Source: Edaphobacter aggregans
Lineage (GTDB): Bacteria; Acidobacteriota; Terriglobia; Terriglobales; Acidobacteriaceae
Direction: 5' to 3'
Length of the DNA stretch: 56,513 nt
NCBI GenBank assembly: GCA_022736715.1
Contig: DZDJ01000018.1
Coordinates: forward strand, 1-56,513
In this document: positions 1 through 9,056 of the stretch, piece after piece
Layout: the number at the start of each line of letters is the position of its first letter
Numbering within the stretch: the first letter of the stretch is position 1
The notes under the pieces: model-generated
Databases searched by the model: none
What the model was told of the DNA's origin: nothing
Seen by the model: only the letters and a program-made list of their open reading frames with translations
Translations under genes and position numbers: made by a program

Positions 1-55
1 ACGACTCGGTATGCTCCAGCTCCGCAAACAGCTCACGGACAAACGGAAGGATCAT
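1..55 (-). CDS. N-terminus of a CDS cut by the window edge (possibly Mfd)
   Basis: Reading leftward from an ATG at 55, an uninterrupted frame gives MILPFVRELFAELEHTES before the window ends. The amphipathic, Leu/Glu-rich start resembles what I recall for acidobacterial transcription-repair coupling factor (Mfd), but 18 residues are too few to identify a family. It diverges from the ATPase gene starting at 78, so the 22-bp gap would have to carry both start regions. The other frames here are short or closed. Treat the product name as a guess. Confidence 0.4.
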   Translation of the reverse strand, partial: MILPFVRELFAELEHTES

Positions 56-77
56 AGATCACTATTTCAACTGTACA

Positions 78-1856
78 ATGAATGGTACTCACGTATTAGT
101 TTTCAATATGTTAACTAATCTCCTAATCCGAAATTTCAAGAAATTCGATGAAGTCAACATTGAACTGGGAAGTCCTGTAGTTTTTATCGGCCCAAACAAC
201 TCAGGTAAAACCAGTGCATTGCAAGCTGTAGCACTATGGGAGCTTGGCCTGAGACGTTGGCAGGAAAAGCGCAATACGAGCAAAGCTCCGAGTAAGCGCC
301 CAGGAGTGGTCATCAATCGGAGAGATTTTATAGCAGCACCTATCCCGAACGCGTCTCTCCTGTGGAGGGATCTACACGTAAGGGACGTTCAAAGGAATGG
401 CGGAGAAGAAAAGCTGAAAACCAGCAATGTCCGCATTGATATACAGCTTAGCGGTTTCACAAACAACGTTAGCTGGGACTGTGGGTTTGAATTTGACTAT
501 GCGAACGAAGAATCTTTCTATTGCCGTCCTTTGAGGCTGGATAACGGGACAAACTCGAATCGCATGCTTGTGCCACCTGAAGCGGCCCCGGTAAAAGTTG
601 CATTTTTGCCGCCAATGTCCGGCCTCGCCGAACAGGAATTCGCCAAGCAACCAGCAGAAATTTCTTATCTGATTGGACAAGGCAGAACTGCGGAAGTATT
701 ACGCAATCTATGCTATCTTGTCCGCGCTTTTCCAGACAAAGAAGGAGAAGCCAAATGGAATGGCCTGACGAAACAGATGAAGAGCCTATTTGGGGTCGAG
801 CTTCAAGAACCGGAATTGAGACCCGAACGAGCAGAAATTCTGTTGAGCTACAAGGATCAGAAAGGCAGCGTTCTAGACATTTCATGTTCAGGCCGCGGCG
901 TACAACAGACATTGTTGTTGCTTGCGTACTTGTCCGCCAACCCTAACACGGTCTTGCTTCTGGATGAACCAGATGCCCATCTTGAGATTCTAAAACAAAG
1001 AGAAATCTATCGCATAATCAGCGAACAGGCCGAATCTCAAAACAGCCAGATTATAGCTGCAAGTCATTCAGAAATTGTCTTGAATGAAGCTGCGGACAAA
1101 GACCTCGTGATCGCATTTGTTGGGAAGCCCCATCGAATTGACGATCGTGGCTCTCAGGTACTTAAATCCCTCAAAGAGATTGGATTTGACCAGTACTATC
1201 AAGCCGAGCAAAAGGGATGGGTTCTATACCTTGAAGGCGCGACCGATCTTGCAATACTGAGAGCATTTGCAGAACACTTAAATCACCCTGCCGCATCGGC
1301 TCTCAAGGATGTTTTTGTACACTATGTGCAAAACCAACCTCAAAAAGCTAGAGCGCATTTTCAGGGCTTACGGGAAGCAAAGCTCGATCTTGTTGGCTTT
1401 CTTCTCTGCGATCGACTTGATAAAGCTCTACAGCCAACCGTCGCATTGAACGAAGTGATGCTTCAGCGTCGTGAGATTGAAAACTATCTGTGTCAACCAG
1501 CCACATTGCTCAACTATGCAATTAATTTGGCTGGGGAGAGAAGCTCCGGCCCACTCTTTGACGAGCAGGAACGTACCAGGTTGACTCAGATCATGGATAG
1601 TACAATTACAAACCTTGTGTCTCCAATTGCCCTGCAAAACACGATGTATAGATGGTGGCATGACACAAAAGCTAGCGATGAATTTCTTGATCCGCTATTT
1701 GAGGAATTCTTCAGATCTCTGAGCATCGAGAATATTATGAGGAAGAGCAACTACCATAAACTTGCTAAGTTTGTTGAACAAATTGATCCAGAAATTGGAT
1801 CAGTCCTCGATAAGATCGTAGAAACTTCCAATCGTGCAGAGCCTTCGCAGGGCTAA
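78..1856 (+). CDS. OLD-family AAA ATPase with C-terminal Toprim domain
   Basis: This 592-residue protein has an ABC/RecF-type ATPase head. Walker A GPNNSGKT lies at about residues 38-45, an SGRG signature-like stretch near 270, and Walker B VLLLDEPDAH near 292. The C-terminal part looks like a Toprim nuclease fold: LEGATD near 384 (the conserved Glu) and LLCDRLD near 443. OLD-family enzymes of this layout are DNA nucleases found singly or in anti-phage systems such as Gabija (GajA) and retron/PARIS-like modules. No UvrD-like GajB or other partner lies next to it. The gene is visibly AT-richer than gatB downstream and is wedged between housekeeping genes, so it is probably acquired. An internal ATG at 108 is an alternative start; neither has a clear ribosome-binding site. 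Confidence 0.85.
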   Translation: MNGTHVLVFNMLTNLLIRNFKKFDEVNIELGSPVVFIGPNNSGKTSALQAVALWELGLRRWQEKRNTSKAPSKRPGVVINRRDFIAAPIPNASLLWRDLHVRDVQRNGGEEKLKTSNVRIDIQLSGFTNNVSWDCGFEFDYANEESFYCRPLRLDNGTNSNRMLVPPEAAPVKVAFLPPMSGLAEQEFAKQPAEISYLIGQGRTAEVLRNLCYLVRAFPDKEGEAKWNGLTKQMKSLFGVELQEPELRPERAEILLSYKDQKGSVLDISCSGRGVQQTLLLLAYLSANPNTVLLLDEPDAHLEILKQREIYRIISEQAESQNSQIIAASHSEIVLNEAADKDLVIAFVGKPHRIDDRGSQVLKSLKEIGFDQYYQAEQKGWVLYLEGATDLAILRAFAEHLNHPAASALKDVFVHYVQNQPQKARAHFQGLREAKLDLVGFLLCDRLDKALQPTVALNEVMLQRREIENYLCQPATLLNYAINLAGERSSGPLFDEQERTRLTQIMDSTITNLVSPIALQNTMYRWWHDTKASDEFLDPLFEEFFRSLSIENIMRKSNYHKLAKFVEQIDPEIGSVLDKIVETSNRAEPSQG

Positions 1857-1878
1857 ACAGATTAGAAAGCATCAATTT

Positions 1879-3375
1879 ATGTCCACAGCCACCGCACTTT
1901 CGCCCGAAGTCATTGCCAAGTATCAGCCCGTCATCGGCCTGGAGGTTCACGTCCAGTTGCTGACCAAAACGAAGGCCTTCTGCGGCTGCGCCAACCAGTA
2001 CGGCTCGGCCCCGAATACCAATGTGTGCCCGGTCTGCCTCGCGCTGCCCGGCGCGCTGCCAGTGCTCAACCGGCAGGCGGTGGAGTACGCCGTGCTGGCG
2101 GCCACGGCGCTGAATTGCCGCATCCATGAGACCAGCGTCTTTGCGCGCAAGAACTATTTTTACCCTGACCTGCCCAAGGGCTACCAGATTTCGCAGTTCG
2201 ACAGGCCCATTGCCGAGCATGGCTGGATCGACGTGCCCGCCTTCGATGCCGCCGGAAACAGCATCACCAAGCGCATCGGCATCACCCGCCTGCACATGGA
2301 GGAGGATGCCGGCAAAAGCGTGCACGATGGCTTTGCCGACTCCGCCACATGCACCTACATTGACCTGAACCGCTGCGGCACGCCGCTGGTGGAGATCGTC
2401 AGCGAGCCCGACCTCCGCACGCCGGACGAGGCCTTCGAGTACCTGACCAAACTGAAAGAAATCCTGCTCTACACCGGCGTGAGCGACTGCAATATGGAAG
2501 AAGGCTCGCTGCGTTGCGACGCCAACGTGAGCGTGATGCTGAAGGGCGCGGAGCAGTTCGGCACCAAGGCCGAAGTAAAGAACGTGAACAGCTTCCGCTA
2601 CATCAAGGCCGCGCTGGAGCACGAGATCGGGCGCCAGATTGAGATCGTCGAGTCCGGCGGCCGCGTCGTGCAGGAGTCGCGCCTGTGGAACAACGCCGAG
2701 GGCCGCACCTTCTCCATGCGCTCCAAGGAGCAGGCCCACGACTACCGCTACTTCCCAGAGCCGGATCTGCCGCACCTCATCGTGAGCAGCGAATGGAAGG
2801 CCGAGATTCTGAAAGCGCTGCCGGAGCTGCCGGAGGCCCGCCGCGCCCGCATGGTAGCCGAGTACGAAATCACCGGGCAGGACGCGCAGGTGCTCACCTC
2901 CACCCGCGAGCGGGCCGACCAGTTTGAGGCTATCGCCAAATCCGCAAAAAGCCCCAAGCGCGTCGCCAATCTTTTCCAGGGTGAGATGCTGGGCCGTCTG
3001 AAGGCCGCTGGCCTGGAGTTGGAGCAGTCCCCGGTTTCCATGAAAGGCATCGCGCTGGCAGCCGACCTGACCGAAAGCGGCGAGCTTTCCAGCAAAATGC
3101 TGAAGCAGTTGCTCGACATCTGCTTTGAAAAATCCGAGGACTTCCCCTCTGTCTATGAACGCGAAAAGCCGCAGCAGATCAGCGACCCGGCGGCCATCGA
3201 AAAAATGATCGACGAGGTCATCGCGGCCAACCCCAAGCAGGTGGAGCAGTACCGCGGCGGCAAGAAGACCGTGGCGGCCTTCTTTGTGGGCCAGGTGATG
3301 CGCGTCTCCAAAGGCCAGGCCAATCCTGCGTTGCTGAACGAACTGGTCACGAAAAAACTGGACGCTCCGGAATAA
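1879..3375 (+). CDS. gatB: Asp-tRNA(Asn)/Glu-tRNA(Gln) amidotransferase subunit B
   Basis: GatB is the kinase/tRNA-binding subunit of GatCAB, which amidates misacylated Glu-tRNA(Gln) and Asp-tRNA(Asn) in the cytoplasm. The 498-residue product has the expected N-terminus with VIGLEVHVQL at about residue 18. Zinc-site cysteines are at 35, 37, 50 and 53, the signature YIDLNRCGTPLVEIV is present, and a YqeY-like tail ends in NPALLNELVTKKL. Length is normal for the family. The ATG at 1879 fits family starts; the frame is open 15 codons further upstream into the preceding gene. gatA and gatC are not adjacent. Its presence implies indirect Gln- and/or Asn-tRNA synthesis. Confidence 0.97.
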   Translation: MSTATALSPEVIAKYQPVIGLEVHVQLLTKTKAFCGCANQYGSAPNTNVCPVCLALPGALPVLNRQAVEYAVLAATALNCRIHETSVFARKNYFYPDLPKGYQISQFDRPIAEHGWIDVPAFDAAGNSITKRIGITRLHMEEDAGKSVHDGFADSATCTYIDLNRCGTPLVEIVSEPDLRTPDEAFEYLTKLKEILLYTGVSDCNMEEGSLRCDANVSVMLKGAEQFGTKAEVKNVNSFRYIKAALEHEIGRQIEIVESGGRVVQESRLWNNAEGRTFSMRSKEQAHDYRYFPEPDLPHLIVSSEWKAEILKALPELPEARRARMVAEYEITGQDAQVLTSTRERADQFEAIAKSAKSPKRVANLFQGEMLGRLKAAGLELEQSPVSMKGIALAADLTESGELSSKMLKQLLDICFEKSEDFPSVYEREKPQQISDPAAIEKMIDEVIAANPKQVEQYRGGKKTVAAFFVGQVMRVSKGQANPALLNELVTKKLDAPE

Positions 3376-3694
3376 TGCATCCAAAGCAATACGCCACCAG
3401 CGCTCCACCCGCCAACAACAAGAAAAAGCCGAAACATCGGATGGCCCCTGCTTTCGCATCCATCCAACTTGCAATTGCTGCCGAATAGTGTTGAAAGCGG
3501 TCCTGCCAGCATGGGGCAATTGGGTCTTGCCCCTGCGCAAAGGGCAAGGCCAGTCTGGACATCTGCCTCGATATGCAGCAAGTTGCAGTGATATGGCAAG
3601 CTGACTCCATCTTGATGCAATCGTTGCCCGTATTGCACAATTTCCGCTGCTGCGGACGGTTGGCCATCCATAAAGCTGGTGCGGAAAGCATGCC
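3376..3694. other. Gap with no confident gene
   Basis: This 319-bp stretch follows gatB. The leftward strand is open across most of it and could encode a 39-residue peptide from an ATG at 3463 with one hydrophobic segment (FFLLLAGGALVAY), ending inside gatB. It has only a weak Shine-Dalgarno sequence and no supporting context, so I do not call it. I see no strong terminator after gatB. Confidence 0.4.
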
Positions 3695-3715
3695 TTGGTG
3701 CTACCATCCGGCTCA

Positions 3716-4384
3716 ATGCACGACTCGTCCTCCGTGACCGCGGCTTTATGGCTCGCCCATCTCTCCCCGTGGCAATGGCCCACGCTCGACCAGTGGGAGA
3801 AGCTGGCCAAAATTGCGGCCGTGGTTCTTGGCGGCGCGTGGGTGTTGATGCACTACTGGCGCGGGCGCACTTTCAAGTCCAGGCTGGAACTGGCGGTCTC
3901 CGCGGGCGTTCAGAAGCTCGACGGCAGGCTGCAGGTGACAGGCAAGGTGGTTGCAAAGAACATCGGCCTCTCGAAAATTGCCCTGGAAAATCTGGGCAGC
4001 GGCATTCAGTACAGCCTGTACAAACAGGACTCCACAAGCGCTGACGGAGTAACCGCTACGGAACTGGATTTTGCGACAGATGTTTTCAAGGACCATGAAT
4101 GGATTGAGCCGGGAGAGACAGTTTCCGATGAATTCTTCTCAGTGATCGTTGCGGACGATTCCGTGATCGCTCTTAAGCTCAGGGTGAATCAACTCGGCAG
4201 ACCGCAGACCTGGGGAAGACGCAAGCCAAAGTCCGCCGCCACTGCGGAAGAAGCTGCAAGCAGAAACACGCAATGGTCGGCCAATAAAGTTTTCCCATTG
4301 TCCGCGCTCCCCGTGGAAGAGAGGAAGAGTTCCTTTCTCAAGCGACTGATGCATGGGATCGATGGGCTGATGAAAGGAGATTGA
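3716..4384 (+). CDS. Single-pass membrane protein of unknown function
   Basis: The product (222 residues from this ATG) has one hydrophobic segment (AKIAAVVLGGAWVLMHYW, near residues 30-47) followed by about 120 residues that look like an extracytoplasmic or cytoplasmic beta-rich domain. A basic, Lys/Arg-containing tail follows (WGRRKPKS, then EERKSSFLKRL). I do not recognise a family. A TTG start at 3695 is possible and has GGAAAG upstream, whereas the ATG at 3716 lacks a clear ribosome-binding site. The stop is one base before the next start, so the two genes form a coupled unit. Confidence 0.65.
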   Translation: MHDSSSVTAALWLAHLSPWQWPTLDQWEKLAKIAAVVLGGAWVLMHYWRGRTFKSRLELAVSAGVQKLDGRLQVTGKVVAKNIGLSKIALENLGSGIQYSLYKQDSTSADGVTATELDFATDVFKDHEWIEPGETVSDEFFSVIVADDSVIALKLRVNQLGRPQTWGRRKPKSAATAEEAASRNTQWSANKVFPLSALPVEERKSSFLKRLMHGIDGLMKGD

Positions 4385-4385
4385 G

Positions 4386-4580
4386 ATGGACGTGCTTTAT
4401 CAACAAACACCGAATCCGGATGATTTGAAAAAGAAGGAAGGGAAAAAGCGTTCAGGCCAGACAGCCTGGATCGGGTCGTTTCGCACAACAGACCAGGCGA
4501 CGCCTGATGTGGAACGCCTCAAGAAAATCGAAAAAGGGAAAAAGCAGAATGCTACGGAAAGCACGGAGCAAAAGAAATAG
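4386..4580 (+). CDS. Small Lys-rich protein of unknown function
   Basis: This 64-residue, very basic protein contains two lysine clusters (LKKKEGKKRSG and LKKIEKGKKQ) and no hydrophobic segment. The ATG follows the previous stop after one base, and AAAGGAGA at the end of the upstream gene is an excellent ribosome-binding site, which strongly suggests translational coupling. A long inverted repeat begins at its stop codon. Function is unknown; a nucleic-acid- or membrane-surface-binding partner of the preceding membrane protein is only a guess. Confidence 0.6.
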   Translation: MDVLYQQTPNPDDLKKKEGKKRSGQTAWIGSFRTTDQATPDVERLKKIEKGKKQNATESTEQKK

Positions 4581-4622
4581 CAGGTTTTGCGCCCATTCCA
4601 AACGTTTTGCGCAAAACCTGCT
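4579..4622. terminator. Bidirectional hairpin between convergent genes
   Basis: A perfect 14-bp inverted repeat (arms 4579-4592 and 4609-4622, AGCAGGTTTTGCGC) encloses a 16-nt loop. It sits between the end of the small Lys-rich gene and the end of leftward acnA. No long U-tract follows on either strand, so termination efficiency is uncertain. The right arm also belongs to a second, self-complementary palindrome, GTTTTGCGCAAAAC (4605-4618), giving an alternative fold. Confidence 0.65.
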
Positions 4623-4643
4623 GTTCGCTAAACCAGAAGACCC

Positions 4644-7418
4644 TTAGTTCGCCGCCAACTGCCGCAGCACATACTGCAGAATGCCGCCGTGCTGGTAGTA
4701 GAGGATTTCCTGCGGCGTGTCGATGCGGACCGTTGCGGTGAAGACAGTCGTCTTGCCGCCTTCCGACTCGGCCTTGACCGTCAGCTTTTTGCCATTGGCA
4801 AACTTCGCGTCCAGCATCTCCTTCAGGCCCGGAATGTCAAAGACCTCCTCGCCCGTCAGGCCCAGCGACTCCGCATTCTGGCCCGCTTCAAACTGCAGCG
4901 GCAGAATACCCATGCCGACCAGGTTCGAGCGATGGATGCGCTCGTAGCTCTCCGCAATCACCGCGCGCACGCCCAGCAGGCGCGGGCCCTTCGCCGCCCA
5001 GTCCCGCGAGCTGCCGGAGCCATATTCCTTGCCCGCCAGAATCACAAGCGGAGTTTTGCGCCCGGCATAGATCACCGAAGCATCATAGATGCTCATCTGT
5101 TCGCCTTCCGGCAGCAGACGCGTCACGCCACCCTCGGTTCCCGGAGCCAGCTTGTTCTTCAGGCGCACATTGGCAAAAGTACCGCGCACCATCACCTCGT
5201 GATTGCCGCGGCGTGAGCCGTAGCTGTTGAAGTCGGCAGGCTTCACACCATGCTCCACCAGATACTTGCCCGCCGGGCCGTTCAGCTTGATGGAGCCAGC
5301 AGGCGAGATGTGGTCCGTGGTCACGCTGTCGCCCAGCACAGCCAGCACGCGCGCTCCACGGATGTCCTCCACCGGAGCTGGCGTGGCGGGCATGCCGTCA
5401 AAGTACGGCGCTTTGCGGATGTAGGTGGAGTCACCCTCCCAGCCATACGTATCGCCGCTGGGAAACTTCAGGTTCTGCCAGTTCTGGTCGCCCAGTGCCA
5501 CGGTGGAGTATTCCTTGTGGAACATCGCCGTGTCGATGGCGCTGGCAACCGCGCTGCTCACCTCTTCCTGCGTCGGCCAGATGTCCTTCAAAAATACCGG
5601 CTTGCCATCCTTGTCCTTGCCCAGCGGGTCCTTGTCGAAGTCGTGGTCAATGCGTCCAGCCAGCGCATAAGCAACGACCAGCGGCGGCGACATCAGATAG
5701 TTGGCGCGCACGTCGGAGTTGATACGGCCCTCAAAATTGCGGTTGCCGCTCAGCACAGACACGGCCACCAGCCCGTGGTCTTCAATGGACCTGGAAACGT
5801 CCATCGGCAGCGGGCCGGAGTTCCCAATGCACGTAGTGCATCCATAGCCGACGGTGTTGAAGCGCAGCTTGTCCAGATACGACGTAAGGCCTGCCTTCTC
5901 GTAGTAGTCCGTCACCACGCGGGAGCCTGGCGCCAGCGATGTCTTGACCCATGGCGGCGTGCTCAGGCCCTTTTCCACTGCCCTTTTCGCCAGCAGGCCA
6001 GCGGCCAGCATTACCGATGGGTTGCTGGTGTTGGTGCAACTGGTGATGGCCGCGATCACAATGGAGCCGTGGTCGAGATAGCGGTCCACCTCCACGCCAA
6101 AGCGCTCCTGCACCGTGGTCTGGATTTCGTCGCTCTCATGGCCGTTGCTCTTGTGGCCACCTTCGCCCTCCCAGCGCTGCACCTGGCGGTCCTGCGCTTT
6201 GCCCGCATTGGGGCCCAGCAGGGCAGGCAGCTGCTTCTGGAAGCTGGCTCCGGTTTCGCTCAACGGAACGCGGTCCTGCGGGCGCTTCGGCCCGGCCACG
6301 CTCGGCTCCACGGTGGAAAGATCCAGCGACAATGTGGCGGAGTATTCGGCTTCCGGAGCATCGGCGGTGTGGAAAAGGCCCTGCTCCTTGTAGTAGGTCT
6401 CGACCAGCGCAATCTGCTCGGCGGTGCGGCCCGTCAGCTTCAGGTAGCGCAGCGTTTCCGCGTCGACCGGGAAGATACCGCAGGTTGCGCCATACTCCGG
6501 CGCCATGTTGCTGATGGTGGCGCGGTCGGCCAGCGGCAGTTCGCTGATGCCAGAACCGTAGAACTCCACAAACTTGCCCACCACGCCCAGCTTGCGCAGT
6601 ATTTCCGTCACGGTCAGCACCAGATCGGTGGCTGTAGCGCCTTCGCGCAGCTTACCCGTCAGTTTGAATCCAACCACCTGTGGCACCAGCATGGATACCG
6701 GCTGGCCGAGCATGGCCGCCTCGGCCTCAATGCCGCCAACACCCCACCCCAGCACGCCCAGGCCGTTGACCATCGTAGTGTGCGAGTCCGTACCCACCAG
6801 CGTGTCCGGATACGCGCGGACAACACCCTCCGCATCCGGCTGCGTGGTAAACACAACCCGCGCCAGATACTCCAGGTTCACCTGGTGGCAGATGCCCATG
6901 CCCGGCGGCACGGCGGAGAAGTTGCGGAAGGAGGACTGGCCCCACTTCAGAAAGGCATAGCGCTCGCGGTTGCGGGTAAACTCCAGCGCCGCGTTGAGCG
7001 AGTAGCTGTTGCCGGTGCCGTACTGGTCCACCTGCACGGAGTGGTCAATCACCAGCTCGGCGGGCTGCAGCGGATTGATCTTCTGCGGGTCGCCGCCCAG
7101 CGTCTTCATCGCGTCGCGCATGGCGGCCAGGTCCACAATGGCTGGCACGCCGGTAAAGTCCTGCATCAGCACGCGGGCCGGCATGTAGGCGATTTCGCGG
7201 CTCGGCTCGGCCTTGGGTTCCCACTTGGCCAGAAATTCGATGTCGTCCGCCGTCACGGACTTGCCGTCTTCCTGGCGCAGCAGGTTTTCCAGCAGAATTC
7301 GCAGCGAAAAGGGCAGACGGCTGAGTTTGATGCCCTTGCTGGCCAGAGCGTCCAGCCGGTAGATTTCGTAGGATTGCGGGCCGGATTGGAGTACGGCTTT
7401 GCTGCCAAAGCTGTTCAT
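4644..7418 (-). CDS. acnA: Aconitate hydratase AcnA
   Basis: Aconitase interconverts citrate and isocitrate through a [4Fe-4S] cluster in the TCA cycle. At 924 residues the protein fits the AcnA/IRP1 class. Cluster ligands are visible as Cys461 in [10 protein letters not shown] and Cys527/Cys530 in [12 protein letters not shown], and [12 protein letters not shown] and [12 protein letters not shown] mark the swivel domain. A linker of about 35 residues rich in Gln/Gly/His (near residue 400-430) makes it somewhat longer than E. coli AcnA. GAGGA lies upstream of the ATG. Transcribed alone, with a 622-bp region before the next leftward gene. Confidence 0.97.
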   Translation of the reverse strand: MNSFGSKAVLQSGPQSYEIYRLDALASKGIKLSRLPFSLRILLENLLRQEDGKSVTADDIEFLAKWEPKAEPSREIAYMPARVLMQDFTGVPAIVDLAAMRDAMKTLGGDPQKINPLQPAELVIDHSVQVDQYGTGNSYSLNAALEFTRNRERYAFLKWGQSSFRNFSAVPPGMGICHQVNLEYLARVVFTTQPDAEGVVRAYPDTLVGTDSHTTMVNGLGVLGWGVGGIEAEAAMLGQPVSMLVPQVVGFKLTGKLREGATATDLVLTVTEILRKLGVVGKFVEFYGSGISELPLADRATISNMAPEYGATCGIFPVDAETLRYLKLTGRTAEQIALVETYYKEQGLFHTADAPEAEYSATLSLDLSTVEPSVAGPKRPQDRVPLSETGASFQKQLPALLGPNAGKAQDRQVQRWEGEGGHKSNGHESDEIQTTVQERFGVEVDRYLDHGSIVIAAITSCTNTSNPSVMLAAGLLAKRAVEKGLSTPPWVKTSLAPGSRVVTDYYEKAGLTSYLDKLRFNTVGYGCTTCIGNSGPLPMDVSRSIEDHGLVAVSVLSGNRNFEGRINSDVRANYLMSPPLVVAYALAGRIDHDFDKDPLGKDKDGKPVFLKDIWPTQEEVSSAVASAIDTAMFHKEYSTVALGDQNWQNLKFPSGDTYGWEGDSTYIRKAPYFDGMPATPAPVEDIRGARVLAVLGDSVTTDHISPAGSIKLNGPAGKYLVEHGVKPADFNSYGSRRGNHEVMVRGTFANVRLKNKLAPGTEGGVTRLLPEGEQMSIYDASVIYAGRKTPLVILAGKEYGSGSSRDWAAKGPRLLGVRAVIAESYERIHRSNLVGMGILPLQFEAGQNAESLGLTGEEVFDIPGLKEMLDAKFANGKKLTVKAESEGGKTTVFTATVRIDTPQEILYYQHGGILQYVLRQLAAN

Positions 7419-8040
7419 GGTGAGTGTCCTCTTCAGGTGGCGCGCAGCGATGTGGCGGCGCGGCTATGGCCCGGTCGGCGCATCCGAGTAGAGCACGGAA
7501 AAACGCAGGCGCAGGCAACGGCAAAAGCCTACCAGAATTGATCTGGAGTGATGTTGAAGATTGGGGTCAGACGGAAAGAATTCGTCCACGGTCAGGCTTG
7601 CCGCGACGAAAGCGCTTGAGCTTGGGAACCTGCACGGCCCGGCGATGACGGGGTAGGGCGTTCACAGTCCCAGTGTAACTCCGGCAGGCGTGGATCGGGA
7701 CGGAGAAAAACAGCAGCCTTTGTAATTCCCCGGTAATAGCAGCGCGCAGAGTGACCAGCATCACACCACGCGCCACCGGGCGCAGGGCATGCTGGAAGGC
7801 AGAGGTGCTGTTTCATGCTTTCCAGGTCTTCCCGCTGCACACAGTCCAATACCAATACAGCCAACACCGGCTGCCAATGTGACAGTTTCTGCCCCGGCTA
7901 CGGTAATCCTCCGGAAGGCAGCAGATGTCCGCCGCTGATCACCCTGGTCAGCTTATGGCTGGAAACAGAAAAGTATCAGCAGGGGCAACTGGAAGCCTTC
8001 CGCAGAATGGTGACCGCCAGCAAGCTGCCACAGTAGACCA
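7419..8040. other. 622-bp region upstream of acnA
   Basis: This must contain the acnA promoter. No RNA gene or strong repeat was recognised. On the + strand an open frame at 7815-8036 (73 codons) begins with ATG preceded by GAGG and encodes a Cys-rich N-terminal half (CQCDSFCPG) with a more protein-like C-terminus. It ends just before the convergent gene. I regard it as a weak candidate only (about 0.2). Confidence 0.4.
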
Positions 8041-8901
8041 TCAGCGAAAGCCGGCGTCCGAGCGCACAGCATGCCGCATGGTGGAAAAGAGGTTTGTCTG
8101 TGCGCTTTCGCCTGCGCCGCCGGAGCCTTTCGGCCCCCAGGTCCAGTAGAGTCCCAGGTAGGCGTAAGTTTCTGCCTCGCCAACTACGCTGTGTCCACCG
8201 CAGAACAGCAGGCTAAAACCATCACGGAAATTGTAGAAGCCGCCAAGATCCAGCAATGTAGCAGCATTGGGAACCGGACTCAGTTGACCTTCGGCGCCAT
8301 GCCCGTAGGCTTCCATGCCCAGCGTCAGCTTGCTGTTCAGCTCCCGCTGTACCAGCCATCCGGCAAAAGGATAGTCCCGCATCCCCGGCGCATTGTTGAT
8401 CACTTCCCCACCACCGCCATAGGTCGTCCACGGGCCAAAGCTTTTTTGCAGCCACAGCGGCAACCGCGCCCAGGCTTGTCCATTGCCAAGATTGCGCCTG
8501 AGGCTGCCGGTCGGCAGTTCAATAAATGGGAAGATACCCACCTCCGGCCGCCATTTCGATTCCTTGAGGAAGCGGTACTTCACGCCTGTCTCAATATCGC
8601 CCAGCCCGGCCGTGTCTGGCCCGGAGGGCTGGAAATATCCAGCCACAGGAATGATGATGTGCAACTGCGTGTTGGGCAGCACTCCCCAGTTAAACTCGGC
8701 CGCAGGGCCCAGCGTAGCCGTGGCAACGCCGGAACCATCCGCGCTGGCAAAAGAATATGCCTCGTAATGATGCAGCGGAACCGGGTCCGGATCATCCGTC
8801 TGGAATGGTGGCCCCGCCCACGCCATTCCAGAGCACTGCATCGCAAGTGCGATCAGTACGCACAACGATCGCCCACTGCGTACTGCATTCCCGTAAGCCA
8901 T
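8041..8901 (-). CDS. Exported beta-rich protein, probable outer-membrane barrel
   Basis: From the ATG at 8901 the product is 286 residues, with a signal peptide ending near GMAWA followed by mature GPPFQTDDP. The remainder alternates short hydrophobic beta segments with Gly/Asp turns (FNWGVLPNTQLHIIIP, GDIETGVKYRFL, LGGFYNF, YLGLYWTWGP). This resembles outer-membrane proteins annotated as 'transporter' or MetA-pathway phenol-degradation family. The substrate is unknown. AGGATGG about 10 nt upstream supports this start over the longer frame reaching 8988. It is divergent from purD. Confidence 0.7.
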   Translation of the reverse strand: MAYGNAVRSGRSLCVLIALAMQCSGMAWAGPPFQTDDPDPVPLHHYEAYSFASADGSGVATATLGPAAEFNWGVLPNTQLHIIIPVAGYFQPSGPDTAGLGDIETGVKYRFLKESKWRPEVGIFPFIELPTGSLRRNLGNGQAWARLPLWLQKSFGPWTTYGGGGEVINNAPGMRDYPFAGWLVQRELNSKLTLGMEAYGHGAEGQLSPVPNAATLLDLGGFYNFRDGFSLLFCGGHSVVGEAETYAYLGLYWTWGPKGSGGAGESAQTNLFSTMRHAVRSDAGFR

Positions 8902-9056
8902 GCTGCCGTCCATCCTGAGGAAATCTGTTGCCAGCATACCAGCGGGCGTTGCGAATCGGAGGAAAGCGCTCTCCTGCCCCAACTGCACCTATACACCTGC
9001 GGCAAAAATCAATTAGCCTCAGAAGTACAACTGCAATACAGGAGCGAATGGGTCCC

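Noticed and set aside
78-1856. Complete Gabija system
   Set aside because: Only the GajA-like ATPase/Toprim gene is present; the next gene is gatB, not a UvrD-like GajB helicase.
1765-3810. Long leftward open frame opposite gatB
   Set aside because: It is antisense to gatB, rich in Arg/His/Gln/Leu as expected from GC-rich reverse complement, and has no recognisable domain.
5250-7541. 763-codon rightward open frame opposite acnA
   Set aside because: It is a mirror of the GC3-biased aconitase gene; the predicted protein has Arg/His/Val-rich low-complexity composition and no motifs.
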